NCBI GenBank assembly: GCA_032718475.1
Contig: JAUCBJ010006644.1
Coordinates: 1 to 51,487 of the forward strand
Length of the DNA: 51,487 bases
Reading direction: 5' to 3'
Origin: Nemertoderma westbladi
Lineage: Eukaryota > Xenacoelomorpha > Nemertodermatida > Nemertodermatidae
A program made the translations under genes and the position numbers. Shown piece by piece: positions 20,668 to 30,802 of the stretch (positions are counted from its first letter, which is position 1; each line of letters begins with the position of its first letter). The notes below the pieces were generated by a model. The model was not told the origin of the DNA and made no database searches. It was given only the letters and a program-made list of their open reading frames with translations.

Positions 20668-21894
20668 GTGAAAATGATTGTCCGATTGTGTCCGGTAATT
20701 CCACTGGCCTCTAGTGGCCGGACCTACGCATTGCAATCCATAGTGGAGGTTGGGGGGTGCTTTCTTGCCGAGTCAGCTCTCGGGGCAAATACCAATAAAA
20801 ATACAAATAAAAAAGTTGATAAGGGTGTCCTAAACAAAGTTATATCATTAAGAGGCAATGACTTTATAAAATATAGAAACATAGGCAGGTAGTGGTATCA
20901 GAGGCTCCATTACTTGTGCTGGGGTTTTGCAAGCTGATATTAGTGGTACTTCTAGAGCTCCGTCTAGTGTACCAATCAGTACCACTGTTAGTGCCACTGT
21001 TAATGGGCACTACTAGTACCACTAATAGCAGTTATGCTGCAAATTTTAGGTCTAGTCAACTTATTACCAGTACAGCAACTGCAACCAGTCCCACTGGTAT
21101 TGGCAACGGAGACCTTAATGAGGGGCAGATTGTTGTATATCTTCCTTCACTTTCAGCATCACCTTCAATGATAAACTTGCCTTCCCCTACCACCCCTTGT
21201 TCAGTCATCCTTGCAAGGTGCGACTCTGTCCTTAAAGATAAAGGTTGTAGGAGGAACTTGAATTTTTGTTTTTCTTCAGATGATGCTAATAGTGAAGGAG
21301 AGATCATACCACCTCCTAAACGCCCCAGAGTTATTGATGATGATAGTGATTGCGAAGAGGTGGTTGGGAAGGGTGTCACACCTGGCTATAACTGGGGTGC
21401 GCAATCGGTTAAGGGCAAGCTTGCTAAACATGATTTTGACCTAAGGTTTGATCCGACCCATGTAGAGGTTCTCCAGAAATAGAAGGACTCCATGGAGGTG
21501 GATCAACGTAACAGTCGAAAATATGTCAAGCAAAACCTTAACATGGCTGCTACTATTGTGTTCCAGGTTCAAAGGCGGTTGGGCACCACTGATCAGGGTT
21601 TTGTAGAACTGTACAGTCTGTGACAATGGGCAGTTAAAGTTGGTGATGGCAGAGGAGCGTGAGAAATGTGGCACAAAGGGTGAAAGTTTAGATGGCCACC
21701 TGAAGTGCCTACTGCGGTTCTTTCAGTTCAAATCTGGATCAACTGGTGCAGATGAAATATCATCTCACCTACGATCCAAGATCTCCTTGGCCAGAGAGGC
21801 TAAATTCCGCAAAACTACCACAGTCCCTAGAGGGTCATCCCTAGAGAGACAGGAGAAGGAGGTAAACTCAATGACTGAGTTTCATGAGAAATAG
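20668..21894 (+). pseudogene. Decayed multi-frame coding relic, unknown
   Basis: Several open segments in changing frames read like one degraded protein: a segment at 20668-20892, a Ser/Thr-rich part, then 21035-21482 with LNFCFSSDDANSEGEIIPPP, a basic NLS-like KRPRVIDDDSDCEE and YNWGAQSVKGKLAKHDFDLR. After a TAG the same frame continues (MEVDQRNSRKYVKQNLNMAA) to a TGA at 21620. Another frame then resumes at 21640 (EREKCGTKGESLDGHLKCLL, SLAREAKFRKTT). It ends with a stop at 21892. Frameshifts are likely near 21005 and 21625. The KRPR/acidic combination suggests a nuclear or transposon-encoded protein. No family is assigned. Confidence 0.4.
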
Positions 21895-22104
21895 TAAGTA
21901 ATTGGTCAACATCTAACGTGACAAAATCATAAAAAATGGACATGCTATTCATTGGCTTCCTATATGGATTACGGGACATTTCAGATGGCAGTATATAAAT
22001 ATAATATTGCTTGTCCACGGTACCCTCTAAAAGTGGCAGCCCACATAGGGCCCAGGATCTCGAAAGGGTTAATTTTATAATGAACTTATGTTTAATATTT
22101 TAAG

Positions 22105-22470
22105 ACGCAACTACGGATGATCCCAGATCTCAATGCCCGCGACCACGTCAACAACGAGTTGGAATTACACGGAGGGAGAGGGTGGTACATCCTCGGCTGG
22201 GGTAAGCCGGCTACCTTGGTCGATGGTGTACCTGAAGACGCCAGAGTTCATATCACGCGAGTGATTCCGGCGGCCCCACTCTACCAATTCAATGTTTACG
22301 TGGCCGGGGGCATTGTGGGAGCCGGGGGTGGAGGTGTTGCGGGAGCAGGTGGTGGAGGCATTGCAGGAGCCAGGGGTGGAGGCGTTGCGGGAGCCGGGGT
22401 GGAGGCGTTGCGGGAGTCGGGGGTGGAGGCGTTGCGGGAACCGGGGGTGGGCCATAATTCGTTACAATAA
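22105..22470 (+). CDS. GW-exon family, copy 3, with Gly-rich repeat tail
   Basis: The acceptor tttaatattttaag precedes 22105, and the frame is open from there (ATG at 22117) to TAA at 22468-22470. The domain reads ARDHVNNELELHGGRGWYIL, GWGKPATLVDG, EDARVHITRVIPAAP and FNVYVAG. It is the most intact of three copies. About 55 codons of Gly/Ala/Val repeats follow (GAGGGGVAGAGGGGIAGARG type), generated by a 24-30 bp minisatellite. Copy 1 also ends in a minisatellite, while copy 2 has a donor there. It is uncertain whether the repeat tail is translated. I do not recognise the fold; the alternating aromatic/Gly pattern suggests a small beta domain. Confidence 0.45.
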   Translation, partial: TQLRMIPDLNARDHVNNELELHGGRGWYILGWGKPATLVDGVPEDARVHITRVIPAAPLYQFNVYVAGGIVGAGGGGVAGAGGGGIAGARGGGVAGAGVEALRESGVEALREPGVGHNSLQ

Positions 22471-22739
22471 AGAGGCATGATATATGACCTAAAAAGTATA
22501 AATTTCACAGTGTTAGTGCAATTAATAAATTTCATATATAATGTATTTGCGCGTGTGTATAACCCCCTAGTTACATTCTTAATATCATAATCATAGTCTC
22601 AACTTTTGTGAATTACGTGGCCTAAATAGATATATTTATCAGTTCTAGAAATTATTTTATCATATAAGTACATTGGTGCCATATCAACTATGTTACTAGA
22701 CAATAATATGCTAATTAGCAATAGCAAGAGGTTTTCAAA

Positions 22740-23681
22740 ATGGCTAAACTACTCAGCACAATACCTGCTGGAATCCTATCTTTAATACCAGATACCACCC
22801 GCCCAGGATGGTTTAATGGAAATGAGGAACAACAATCATTGTCAAAATGGATGTGGTGCGTACACTACATTGTCTGCTCACAGATCCATGACTGTTTTGT
22901 AATAAAAGGGAGTTTGGAGAAAGGCCATATGGTCGACGAGTACGTTGTATTAGAAGGACTAGACAGAGGAACTTCTGTATCAATAAAAATGCTGTACACC
23001 CCTCCAATCTGGCAGGATCGGTTAACAGATTACATGCCAGACCTCATACGGAAAGGAATTGGAAAAGATGGGACAGAATACAACCGAAATAAGGCTGATT
23101 CCTTCCTCGATATTGAACCGCAATTAATTGAAGTAGCTATTTCCTATGTTGGGAATCCATGCCAGTCTTATACGCGGAAAGTTGAAGCGCTGATTATAAA
23201 GGACGTCAGAAATATCACGGCTATAGTAACTATCGACTTTTTCCAACCAGAGTTAATATACGGGGATATTGAATGTCTAAATGCCCAACAGATTTCATAT
23301 ATCCGGGATGCCCTAATCAAGCTAAGACTACAGTTGTCGGACAACGACTGTGAGAAAATTAAGGCGGCTGCAAGGGCTGATGAAGCCCCTCAAGTATTGG
23401 AGATGCCAGACAAAGTAATGTCACTGTTCAATCAGAAAACAGTTGATCCTAATAAAGATTTAGAAAAATGCCACATAAAGCGGATGGACCTACGCAAGGA
23501 GTGCCTGCATATTGCAATAGGAAGGATGTACGAGACAAGGGGTAATTTCGACCTTTTGACACACGCTGATAAAACACCTGATAAAAAACATGAAGGGTGT
23601 AAAATGACCGATAAAAAACATGAAGGGTGTAAAATGACCTGGAAGACAATGTTCCCCCTCGGGATGAAGAAGCTCCCTTAA
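22740..23681 (+). CDS. Single-exon ORF, 313 residues, unknown function
   Basis: This is the longest uninterrupted ORF outside the BEL elements and minisatellites. It starts at an ATG with a good animal context (tcaaaATGg) and ends at TAA. Codon use is balanced and there is no low-complexity bias until the end. The sequence has a CVHYIVCSQIHDCFVIKG region, then DEYVVLEGL, an EVAISYVGNP segment, a long helical stretch (LIKLRLQLSDNDCEKIKAAA) and a basic tail. Near the C-terminus a 10-residue unit, DKKHEGCKMT, is duplicated perfectly by a 30-bp tandem repeat. No signal peptide or membrane segment is obvious. It may be a host single-exon gene, a retrocopy or a transposon accessory gene. A 44-bp satellite follows 190 bp downstream. 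Confidence 0.55.
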   Translation: MAKLLSTIPAGILSLIPDTTRPGWFNGNEEQQSLSKWMWCVHYIVCSQIHDCFVIKGSLEKGHMVDEYVVLEGLDRGTSVSIKMLYTPPIWQDRLTDYMPDLIRKGIGKDGTEYNRNKADSFLDIEPQLIEVAISYVGNPCQSYTRKVEALIIKDVRNITAIVTIDFFQPELIYGDIECLNAQQISYIRDALIKLRLQLSDNDCEKIKAAARADEAPQVLEMPDKVMSLFNQKTVDPNKDLEKCHIKRMDLRKECLHIAIGRMYETRGNFDLLTHADKTPDKKHEGCKMTDKKHEGCKMTWKTMFPLGMKKLP

Positions 23682-23868
23682 TGGATCAAACTACTAATAT
23701 ATAGGCATGTGAAAATCTAATGTCAAGACTGGTTCCAAATCAAGACACCAATCGTGAATTTGAAGACTTAATAAGGAAATGCTTACCACACTGGGTGAAT
23801 AACATCAAAGGCTGAGAGAAAGCTATGAGGAAAATTGAGGGAGATTGGGGGAGATCATATAATTCTGT

Positions 23869-24200
23869 CCTAAGTATTCCGTAGAAGATCAGAAGTTGTA
23901 AACTCAAACTATCCTAAGTATTCCATAGAAGATCAGAAGTTGTAACCTCAAATTATCCTAAGTATTCCGAAGAAGATCAGAAGTTGTAACCTCAAACTAT
24001 CCTTTAAGTATTCTGTAGAAGACCAGAAGTTGTAACCTCAAACTATCCTAAGTATTCCGTAGAAGATCAGATGTTGTAACCTCAAACTATCCTAAGTATT
24101 CCGTAGAAGATCAGAAGATGTAACCTCAAACTATCGTAAGTATTCCGTAGAAGATCAGAAGTTGTAACCTCAAACTATCGTAAGTATTATGTAGAAGAGT
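23869..24200 (+). repeat. 44-bp minisatellite, ~7.5 copies
   Basis: The unit starts cctaagtattccgtagaaga and continues tcagaagttgtaacctcaaa-ctat. Most copies differ by one or two bases. The last one decays into atgtagaagagtaag. Confidence 0.95.
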
Positions 24201-24531
24201 AAGAATTATGTATTATATATATATTATTATATTATAATATAAAACCAAATAGAAACCAGCCTTATTAAAATTGAACCCTACCTAGAAATAAACACTAATA
24301 ACTGCACGAATATCTATCCTATATATTAGAAAATAAAGGACTTATAGTCCACTGAAAGGGAAGTAAGTCTACATACTAAATTTAATAAAAATAGATTATA
24401 TAGTAGAGAACAATCGAATAATACAAAGTAGCAAACATATCCCACTCTCGCTGATATAATCCAGTCTCCCACACACCATGGGTCATACGCCGCGCTAGGC
24501 TGGCTTCTACTGTGTTCATATTTTGTGCGGG
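24201..24531. other. AT-rich spacer
   Basis: Starts with a tatatatatattattatatt run at 24213-24240. No gene was seen. Confidence 0.45.
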
Positions 24532-24659
24532 CTGTCAGACATCATAAGACACTTAAATTAGCAGGTTAAACAGCTAAAGGTCTAAAAGCGCGAACACTGT
24601 ACCACGTGTGTGTGTAACGTACTCAATCATGTGTAGCTTACTGGACCACATATGTAACT
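24532..24659 (+). repeat. ~125-bp direct repeat, left copy
   Basis: Matches 48720-48843 almost base for base (starts ctgtcagacatcataagac, ends ggaccacatatgtaact). A gtgt expansion is the main difference. The two copies flank the whole Helitron-like/BEL block. Confidence 0.9.
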
Positions 24660-24990
24660 TACTGTACCACGTGTGTGACTTACGCAATCATGTTTGTAAC
24701 ATACTGAACCGTGTGTGTAACTTTCTTTACCAATTGTAACATACCAAATACAGTATGTAACATACTGAACCACATGTATACGTATAGTATAACTTACTGA
24801 ACGTAATGTGCATGCAGAACTTATTGTACCACTTGTGTAACGTTCTCAATCATGTGTAACTTATTGTACCACATGTGTAACTTATTCAATCATGTTTGTA
24901 ACTCACTGTACCATTTACATAATTTACTGTACTCGTGTGTAACATACTCAATCTTGTGTGTAACTTACTATACCACGTGTGTATGTGTAA
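24600..24990 (+). repeat. ~24-27 bp degenerate minisatellite
   Basis: Units of the form taac(t/a)tact-(g/a)taccac-tgtg or caatcatgtgtg recur about 15 times. They abut the first Helitron-like element. The small Cys/Tyr/Leu ORF across it (24852-25049) is a by-product. Confidence 0.8.
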
Positions 24991-25742
24991 AAATCCTTGT
25001 GTGTATGTCACGATCCACGAAGCTAAGGAAAATCAACTACTTTCGCTAAGAAAGATTTTCCTTAGCTGAGATGGTCTATTCATAGTGGACTATTTTACTT
25101 GTATGGGGCAGATTAGTTTTTTTTTGATAGGTGAAAAAACTAGCCTTTAAAAGTACCCTGAAATTTTGCATGTATATACTACTCGTCGAGGCGCATCTTT
25201 TGGACTGGGTCTCATATCCAGGAAAAATCTGGTTTCCATGGCAACGGACTTAGAAAAAAGTCTATGTATTTCAAGTCAATATTTATAACTCTATTTGTAG
25301 GAAAACTATAATAGATATAAACTTGGGGTTTCTCAACTCAACTATAAGGTCCATAGCAGAGCCGATTGAGGTTAAATAGAAAATCCAGTTACCTTGGCAA
25401 CCGGGCTAAACAGATGTTAAAATTTATAAAATGTTAATTTGAAGCCTAAGGTTAAGGTGTTATGACTTGGAACCAACCCCTACCCCCACGATATAACTTA
25501 TTCTGCGTCCGAATTTGATTGTTCTATTTTGCAGTTACCATGACAACCGCTGTAAACAGATGTTTTTATACAAAAATTACTCATTTGGACATAGACTTCG
25601 CTATAAAATTTTACGAAACTGGTTATGTGTTAACTAGACCACTAGTTGGAACTTTTAGTGAAACTAAAAAACATTCCAGAAATATCTAGTTACCGTGGTA
25701 ACTGGAGTTTATTACAGATTATATCATTCAAGTCTATATTCA

Positions 25743-26824
25743 TCCACGAAGCTAAGGAAAATCAACTACTTTCGCTAAGAAAGATTTTCCTTAGCTGAGA
25801 TGGTCTATTCATAGTGGGCTATTTTACTTGTATGGGGCAGATTTAGTGTTTTTTGATTCCGGAAAAAACTAGCCTTTAAAAGTACCCTGAAATTTTCCAT
25901 GTATATACTACTCATCAAGGCGCGTCGTGTGGGATGGGTCTCATATCCAGGAAAAATCTGGTTTCCATGGCAACGGACTTTTAAAAAAGTCTATGTATTT
26001 CAAGTCAATATTTATAACTCTATTTGTAGAAAAACTATAATAGATATAAACTTGGGGTTCCTCAATTCAACTATAAGGTCCATAGCTGAGCCGATTGAGG
26101 TTAAATAGAAAATCCAGTTACCTTGGCAACAGGGCTAAACAGATGTTAAAATTTATTAAATGTTAATTTGAAGCCTAAGGTTAAGGTTTTATGACTTGGG
26201 ACCAACCCCTACCCCCACTATATACCTTATTCTGCGTCCGAATTTCATTGTTTTATTTTGCAGTTACCATGACAACCGCTGAAAACAGATGTTTTTATGC
26301 AAAAATTACTCATTTTGACATAGACTTCATGATAAAATTTTATGAAACTGCGTATGTGTTATGTGGACCACTATTTGGAACTTTTAGTGAAACTCAAAAC
26401 ATTCCAGAAATATCTAGTTACCATGGTAACTGGAGTTTATTAAAGTCTATATCATTCAAGTCTAAATTCAATACTCTATTTGTAGCAAAATAATGTAATA
26501 TATATAAATTTGGGGTTTTGCAACACATCTATAAGGTCCATATACAAGCCGTTCGAGGTTAATTACACAATCCAGTTACCATAGCAACAATATTAAACAG
26601 ATGTTAAAATTTATAAAATGATAATTTGAAGCACAAGTTAATAGTATAATGACTTGGGACCAAGACCTACCCCCACTATATGACTTATTCTGCATCCGAA
26701 TTACATTGTTCTATTTTTCAGTTTCCATGACAACCACTGCAAACAGATGCATTTTGAATTGTGGCCCTCTGTTTAATTTTCCTTAGCTTCGTGGTTGCAT
26801 TTCCTTTAGGAAATGCCTTTCTAG
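25743..26824 (+). mobile_element. Helitron-like element H2, nested in H1 (1082 bp)
   Basis: Same termini as H1. The host sequence on either side joins as ...tctatattca|taactctattt..., which occurs uninterrupted in the sibling monomer near 46890. This shows precise insertion between A and T without target duplication. The same length as H7 (47568-48649) and close similarity show both descend from one 1082-bp master. Its small ORFs are monomer shadows. Confidence 0.85.
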
Positions 26825-27068
26825 TAACTCTATTTATAGAATAACCGCAATAGATATAAACTTGGGGTTTCTCAACTCAATGATAAGGACAATTGTCGAG
26901 CTGATTGAGGTTAATTAGAAAATCCAGTTACCAGGGCAACCATGCTAAACAGATGTTCAAATTTATAAAATGGTTATTTGAAGCATAACATTAAGGTATT
27001 ACGACTTGGGACCAATCCCTACCCCCACTATATCACTAATTACGCATCCAATTTAAATTGTCGCATTT

Positions 27069-27073
27069 TTCAG
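27069..27073. other. Target site duplication of BEL copy 2 (left)
   Basis: ttcag, repeated at 41331-41335 on the other side of the element. Five bp is within the 4-6 bp usual for BEL/Pao. The joined target (tttttcagtttccatgac) matches intact Helitron monomers elsewhere in the block. Confidence 0.95.
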
Positions 27074-27611
27074 TGTGACGGGATCCAGGAGGGATCCCGA
27101 TTTATCCGATGTGGTATTTAGTCCACGCGTCCCCGCCGTGTATAAGAGTGAAATAAAGATAACTGAGTTCTGAAGTTCGGTGTATAATAATAGGTTATAG
27201 GATATAGATATATTGTGAATTATACGGTAGGCGGGATACGGTAACTAAAGTCCCGTGATCCCCTAACTAAACTAATTGGCTGTACCCTATGCTAGCACTG
27301 CTGCACTGAGATAACTGAATCACTGATTAATAGGTTATTGGTTATATTGCACGGTGGCCTTACTGCTACTCAATCGATGCCATTCCCCCCTCTGATTGGT
27401 TAATACCCTTGTTGGCGCCCCGTGGAGTATTCCCGTTCACTCCACCTGTTCTCCTTGGGTTAGGGGTTTGGCCCCTGACCCTCTATTGTGTGCTTCCTTC
27501 CCACTCTTATTGGGATGGCACGAGTTGGTTAATTGCCCAATCTCGTGGCTCCCAATATTGCTTATCGGCTAATAACTTTATGGGGTGTTGGCGGGATTGA
27601 ATAAGCTAACA
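27074..27611 (-). repeat. BEL copy 2, 3' LTR (538 bp)
   Basis: Plus-strand termini TGTGACGGG...AAGCTAACA. Identical to the 5' LTR except one base at offset 216. It includes an imperfect stem (ggcacgag...ctcgtggc region, 27512-27553) that is conserved in form in the other copies. Confidence 0.97.
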
Positions 27612-27649
27612 CTCCCCCCCATGCTATCTTCCCGGTAAGAAGATAGCAT
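27612..27649 (-). promoter_or_regulatory. Polypurine tract and 11-bp hairpin, copy 2
   Basis: The minus strand reads GGGGGGGAG (27612-27620), abutting the 3' LTR. The perfect stem ATGCTATCTTC/GAAGATAGCAT occupies 27621-27631 and 27639-27649. Both parts are identical in copy 1. Confidence 0.8.
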
Positions 27650-28321
27650 CAACCAAAAAAGTGCGCTACAATCCCGCTGGATCCCGATCTAGTATCGGGT
27701 GTGGGGTGGAATTCTTTTCTCTTGGAGCCGGCTTTCCAGGCCGCCCCCTATGGGTATGATAACGCTACCCTGTGTGCCTGGCGTCTCATGTCGGGCCGAT
27801 CGCGCTCACCTCTTCACGCGATTTTTGTTTCCCCAACACTTTCGCCCTACCTCCCCTCTACTCTCACCCTAACTCTCTCATACCCCCGGACCTCCTCGTC
27901 CCTCACTCAGCCTCTTATTCTCCCCCCCCCCCCACACTAGAATTGCGCTCGCACTCTCTCCGCACTTCACACTCTTATTCCGATTCTCAACTCCACTTTG
28001 ACTGTTTTATCTCTCCTGACGAACCTCCCCCCCTCTCGTGCCGCCGCACTCAAGAAGCGTGAAATTGTCAGTTGTCTCGTCCATAGTGCCATAGTCAATT
28101 GTCCCCCAGTCCCAGTAGCTAATTGAGAAAGGTTGTATGACTATAGTACTTACTCCGAACGTATGTATTTTACTGCTAATCACTACGTACGTACATACGA
28201 ATTGCACTTATATGGTTATTTGCATTAATTAAATTTATACTTAATAGTTCGTACGTTACATGCGGCGCCTTCCAGGCGCACCACTTCCCAGTCTCAGTCT
28301 CATTCCCCCGTCTCCGGGAAC
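27650..28321 (-). other. 3' untranslated region of BEL copy 2
   Basis: Between the ORF4 stop and the hairpin. Aligned along its length with 9306-9980 of copy 1, including indels that are not multiples of three, which argues against coding. Confidence 0.75.
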
Positions 28322-30802
28322 TTATCTGTTCCTCCTCACGTCCTCTTCCCTGGCCCGTTTCTTGGTTATCACCGCTCCTCTGGCATCATCCGCTTTCTGC
28401 TTCCGGAACTTCGCTGCCACTTCCTTGCTGATCCCGGTCGTCGGCTCCTTGGGCGCTGGTGTTATTAAAGCCCGATACCGCTTCGCCGGTGGCCCCTCAG
28501 AATGGCCTGGTTGTCTCCCTCGTGTGGCGTCCCATAGGATCATTTTCATTGCCTTTGGTACGTGTTCCGCCAAGAAATCCCTAAACTCCCTCCGGTTCTC
28601 TGGTGTCCACCTGTCCAGGTACCGTTGCGTGTTCATAACTCCGGCGAACGATGCCGCCGTAGCTACCTCTTGATAGGTAAACGGTAACCTTCGCTTTATG
28701 ATTTCCATGTGGGTCTCCTGGTTTATGAGGAAGAAACCCCACTTGAACTCTTGGGCCTTCATGCGCTGGCGCGTCATGGCCCCGACGTCGGCCCACTCCT
28801 CGAACCTCGTGAACTTCTCCTCGTCGCTCATCCAGTCGCACTCGCGTCCGTAGTGTCCCCGAAAGTGGCACTTTGGACATCGGTTATGCAACCGTGGACA
28901 CGCCCCCATCCTGTGACTTGGTTCTCTACAGTAGAGACAAAAGGTTCCCCGTTGGAACCGGTATAGGCAGCTGCTTTCCTGATGGGTCTGTCTCCCACAG
29001 TAGTCGCAGCCGAGTACCAATGTCTCGCGTCCCACCTCGTCTTTCGTCCCAAGCGATCTCCGCGGTCTATGGAGTCGCTGGTAGGTGAACTTCTCTACGT
29101 TGCTCTCCCTGTTTACGTCTATCTCTCCGCCCCTTTCGGGCATCGTCTCCCCGAATACTATCCGTGGTGCCGTTCCCGGTTGCTCGCCCAACCTGATGGT
29201 GCTCCCCGGGAAATCCATCGCCGGCCCCTCGTGCACCCAGGTCCGCTTGCCGGATCTGTTCCAGAAGGCCCTCGCCCCACTGGCCGTCACCACCCTTCCG
29301 CCAACCCAGTCCGTGTCCGAGTGGCCTATCCTCTCGATGGGCGGCATCTCTCCGAATTCGTCGTCGTCGTCCTCCTCTTCCGGTAGTGTCTCCAATCCCG
29401 GTATCCCGATGGATCCACTATGTCCCTTCCCGCCTTGGCTCTCGCCCGTAGCTCTCCATCCCTCTAACTCCCTTAGCTTCCTTGGCGGTTGGTCGCCCTC
29501 GGCGCCCGCTGGTATGGGCATCGCGTGCAACCCCGACGTCGACTGTTTCGGCGATCCCACCGTCCATCCCAATTCTCGCCCTAGAGACTCCCCCGAACTC
29601 CCCGACGAAGTCCAATGAAGTTCGTCTAGGCCCGCCTGCTCCTCGAAGCCATAACTCTGTGTCCTGGCCTCCTCTTCCCTCTCCTCTGCTTCTATCCTCT
29701 CCCGTCTAGCGACTTCTTCCAGTCGCTTTGCTTCCCGTCTATCCATCTCTAGCTGCTCCCATCTCTGATACGGTGTATCTGTCTCCCCATCTACCAGATG
29801 TCGGCTGTTGTAGTACACCGACTCGCCCTTCAGCCCCGGGTGGTCTACCAGACCGTCAAAGGCCGTCTTAAAGGCTCTCCTGTAGCTTAGGGGTGATCCC
29901 GATAACAGAAATGCCCCTGGTTCCCTTTCGATAACTACGGTCATGAATAAGTTAAGCAAACTTATCATCATCCAGTCCTCCTGCAGGATATATCGCTTCT
30001 GATATACCTTTATCGCTCCTCTGCGAAACTGATATACCTCCTGCTTTCCCGGTCTCGCTCCCCACTTCAGCGAGTTCGCTGGTTCTGCTCCGTATTCTTC
30101 CCTAAACTTCCCCCAATCCATTGGTTTGTGGCATACGAGCCCCAATAATTGGCCCATCGCCACCGCCCCGCATTGGCCTGAGTTCTCGACCACCCCCAAT
30201 CCATCCGGTGCCGTCATAGCCATAAAGACTTTCTGCATATCCAGGAGGTTGGTGGCGTCCGGACCGATGATCCTCTCCGCGTCCTCGCGAATCGCCGATC
30301 CCACTTTCGTCGTCGACTTCTCTCTTACTAAGACTTGTACCGCTTTCGGCAATCGGTCTAATTTCGGCCCGTCCTTCTTCCCATACGTCCCTAGGTCGAA
30401 TAAGAAGATGTCCCCATTTGGCGCTGCCAAATGCAAGAGTATGGTCCTGGCCGACCCTGCCATTCCTCGTCTCGAACCCGCTTCGTCTTCCACGGTTCCC
30501 TCGTCATCTAGGATCATATATCCTCCTCTGTTGACGGATTCTATGAATCTTTTCCAGTCCTTCCTCGGCGATTCCCTCGGATACTTCGGAATCCCGAACT
30601 TCGCCTCGTCTCCTTTCACCACGTAGTGGAAGTGTTGGAAGATCGCGTTGTCCAGCGACGGCGTCCCGTAGGTCCCGACCAACCGCTGTTCGTGCGCCTC
30701 CCGGAAGTGATCCTGCAGCGCCCGTGCCGCGTGACCCCTTTCCAACCTCTCGTAGTATCCTCTCGTCTTCTCCTCCGGGTGTCTTTCGGTGAAATCCACC
30801 AA
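28322..30802 (-). CDS. ORF4: DEDDy 3'-5' exonuclease-like domain plus three CCHC zinc knuckles
   Basis: 826 codons, last ORF before the 3' LTR, the position of env in retroviruses. No signal peptide or membrane anchor is seen. Residues ~85-275 fit the DEDDy exonuclease pattern (WRN-exo/EXD2/RNase D type): D99-x-E101 in MILDDEG, a strand-like ILLHLAAPNGDIFLFDLGTY, KVGSAIREDAE with D164, D178, a KPMDW segment, and Y261...D266 in YILQEDWMMISLLNLF as motif III (Y-x4-D rather than the usual Y-x3-D). A charged Glu/Arg-rich middle follows. Then three knuckles, each CX2CX4HX4C (residues ~598-660: CDYCGRQTHQESSC, CLYCREPSHRMGAC, CPKCHFRGHYGREC), and a lysine-rich NLS-like tail. The likely role is nucleic-acid binding and trimming during reverse transcription or evasion of host nucleases; that is inference. 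Copy 1 retains only the knuckle half. Confidence 0.7.
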   Translation of the reverse strand: MVDFTERHPEEKTRGYYERLERGHAARALQDHFREAHEQRLVGTYGTPSLDNAIFQHFHYVVKGDEAKFGIPKYPRESPRKDWKRFIESVNRGGYMILDDEGTVEDEAGSRRGMAGSARTILLHLAAPNGDIFLFDLGTYGKKDGPKLDRLPKAVQVLVREKSTTKVGSAIREDAERIIGPDATNLLDMQKVFMAMTAPDGLGVVENSGQCGAVAMGQLLGLVCHKPMDWGKFREEYGAEPANSLKWGARPGKQEVYQFRRGAIKVYQKRYILQEDWMMISLLNLFMTVVIEREPGAFLLSGSPLSYRRAFKTAFDGLVDHPGLKGESVYYNSRHLVDGETDTPYQRWEQLEMDRREAKRLEEVARRERIEAEEREEEARTQSYGFEEQAGLDELHWTSSGSSGESLGRELGWTVGSPKQSTSGLHAMPIPAGAEGDQPPRKLRELEGWRATGESQGGKGHSGSIGIPGLETLPEEEDDDDEFGEMPPIERIGHSDTDWVGGRVVTASGARAFWNRSGKRTWVHEGPAMDFPGSTIRLGEQPGTAPRIVFGETMPERGGEIDVNRESNVEKFTYQRLHRPRRSLGTKDEVGRETLVLGCDYCGRQTHQESSCLYRFQRGTFCLYCREPSHRMGACPRLHNRCPKCHFRGHYGRECDWMSDEEKFTRFEEWADVGAMTRQRMKAQEFKWGFFLINQETHMEIIKRRLPFTYQEVATAASFAGVMNTQRYLDRWTPENRREFRDFLAEHVPKAMKMILWDATRGRQPGHSEGPPAKRYRALITPAPKEPTTGISKEVAAKFRKQKADDARGAVITKKRAREEDVRRNR

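Noticed and set aside
20892-21034. Hydrophobic N-terminal extension of the 21035-21482 segment
   Set aside because: It looks like an out-of-frame reading of a Ser/Thr-rich stretch; a frameshift near 21005 explains it better than a membrane segment.
23869-24200. CRISPR-like array
   Set aside because: Units are contiguous 44-bp minisatellite repeats without unique spacers, in a eukaryotic context.
26191-26493. 100-codon ORF and its relatives at 42064, 43459, 44123, 45136, 46671 and 48016
   Set aside because: They are the same frame through the Helitron monomers, variable in end points and crossing palindromes. They are explained by repeat sequence, not by a gene.
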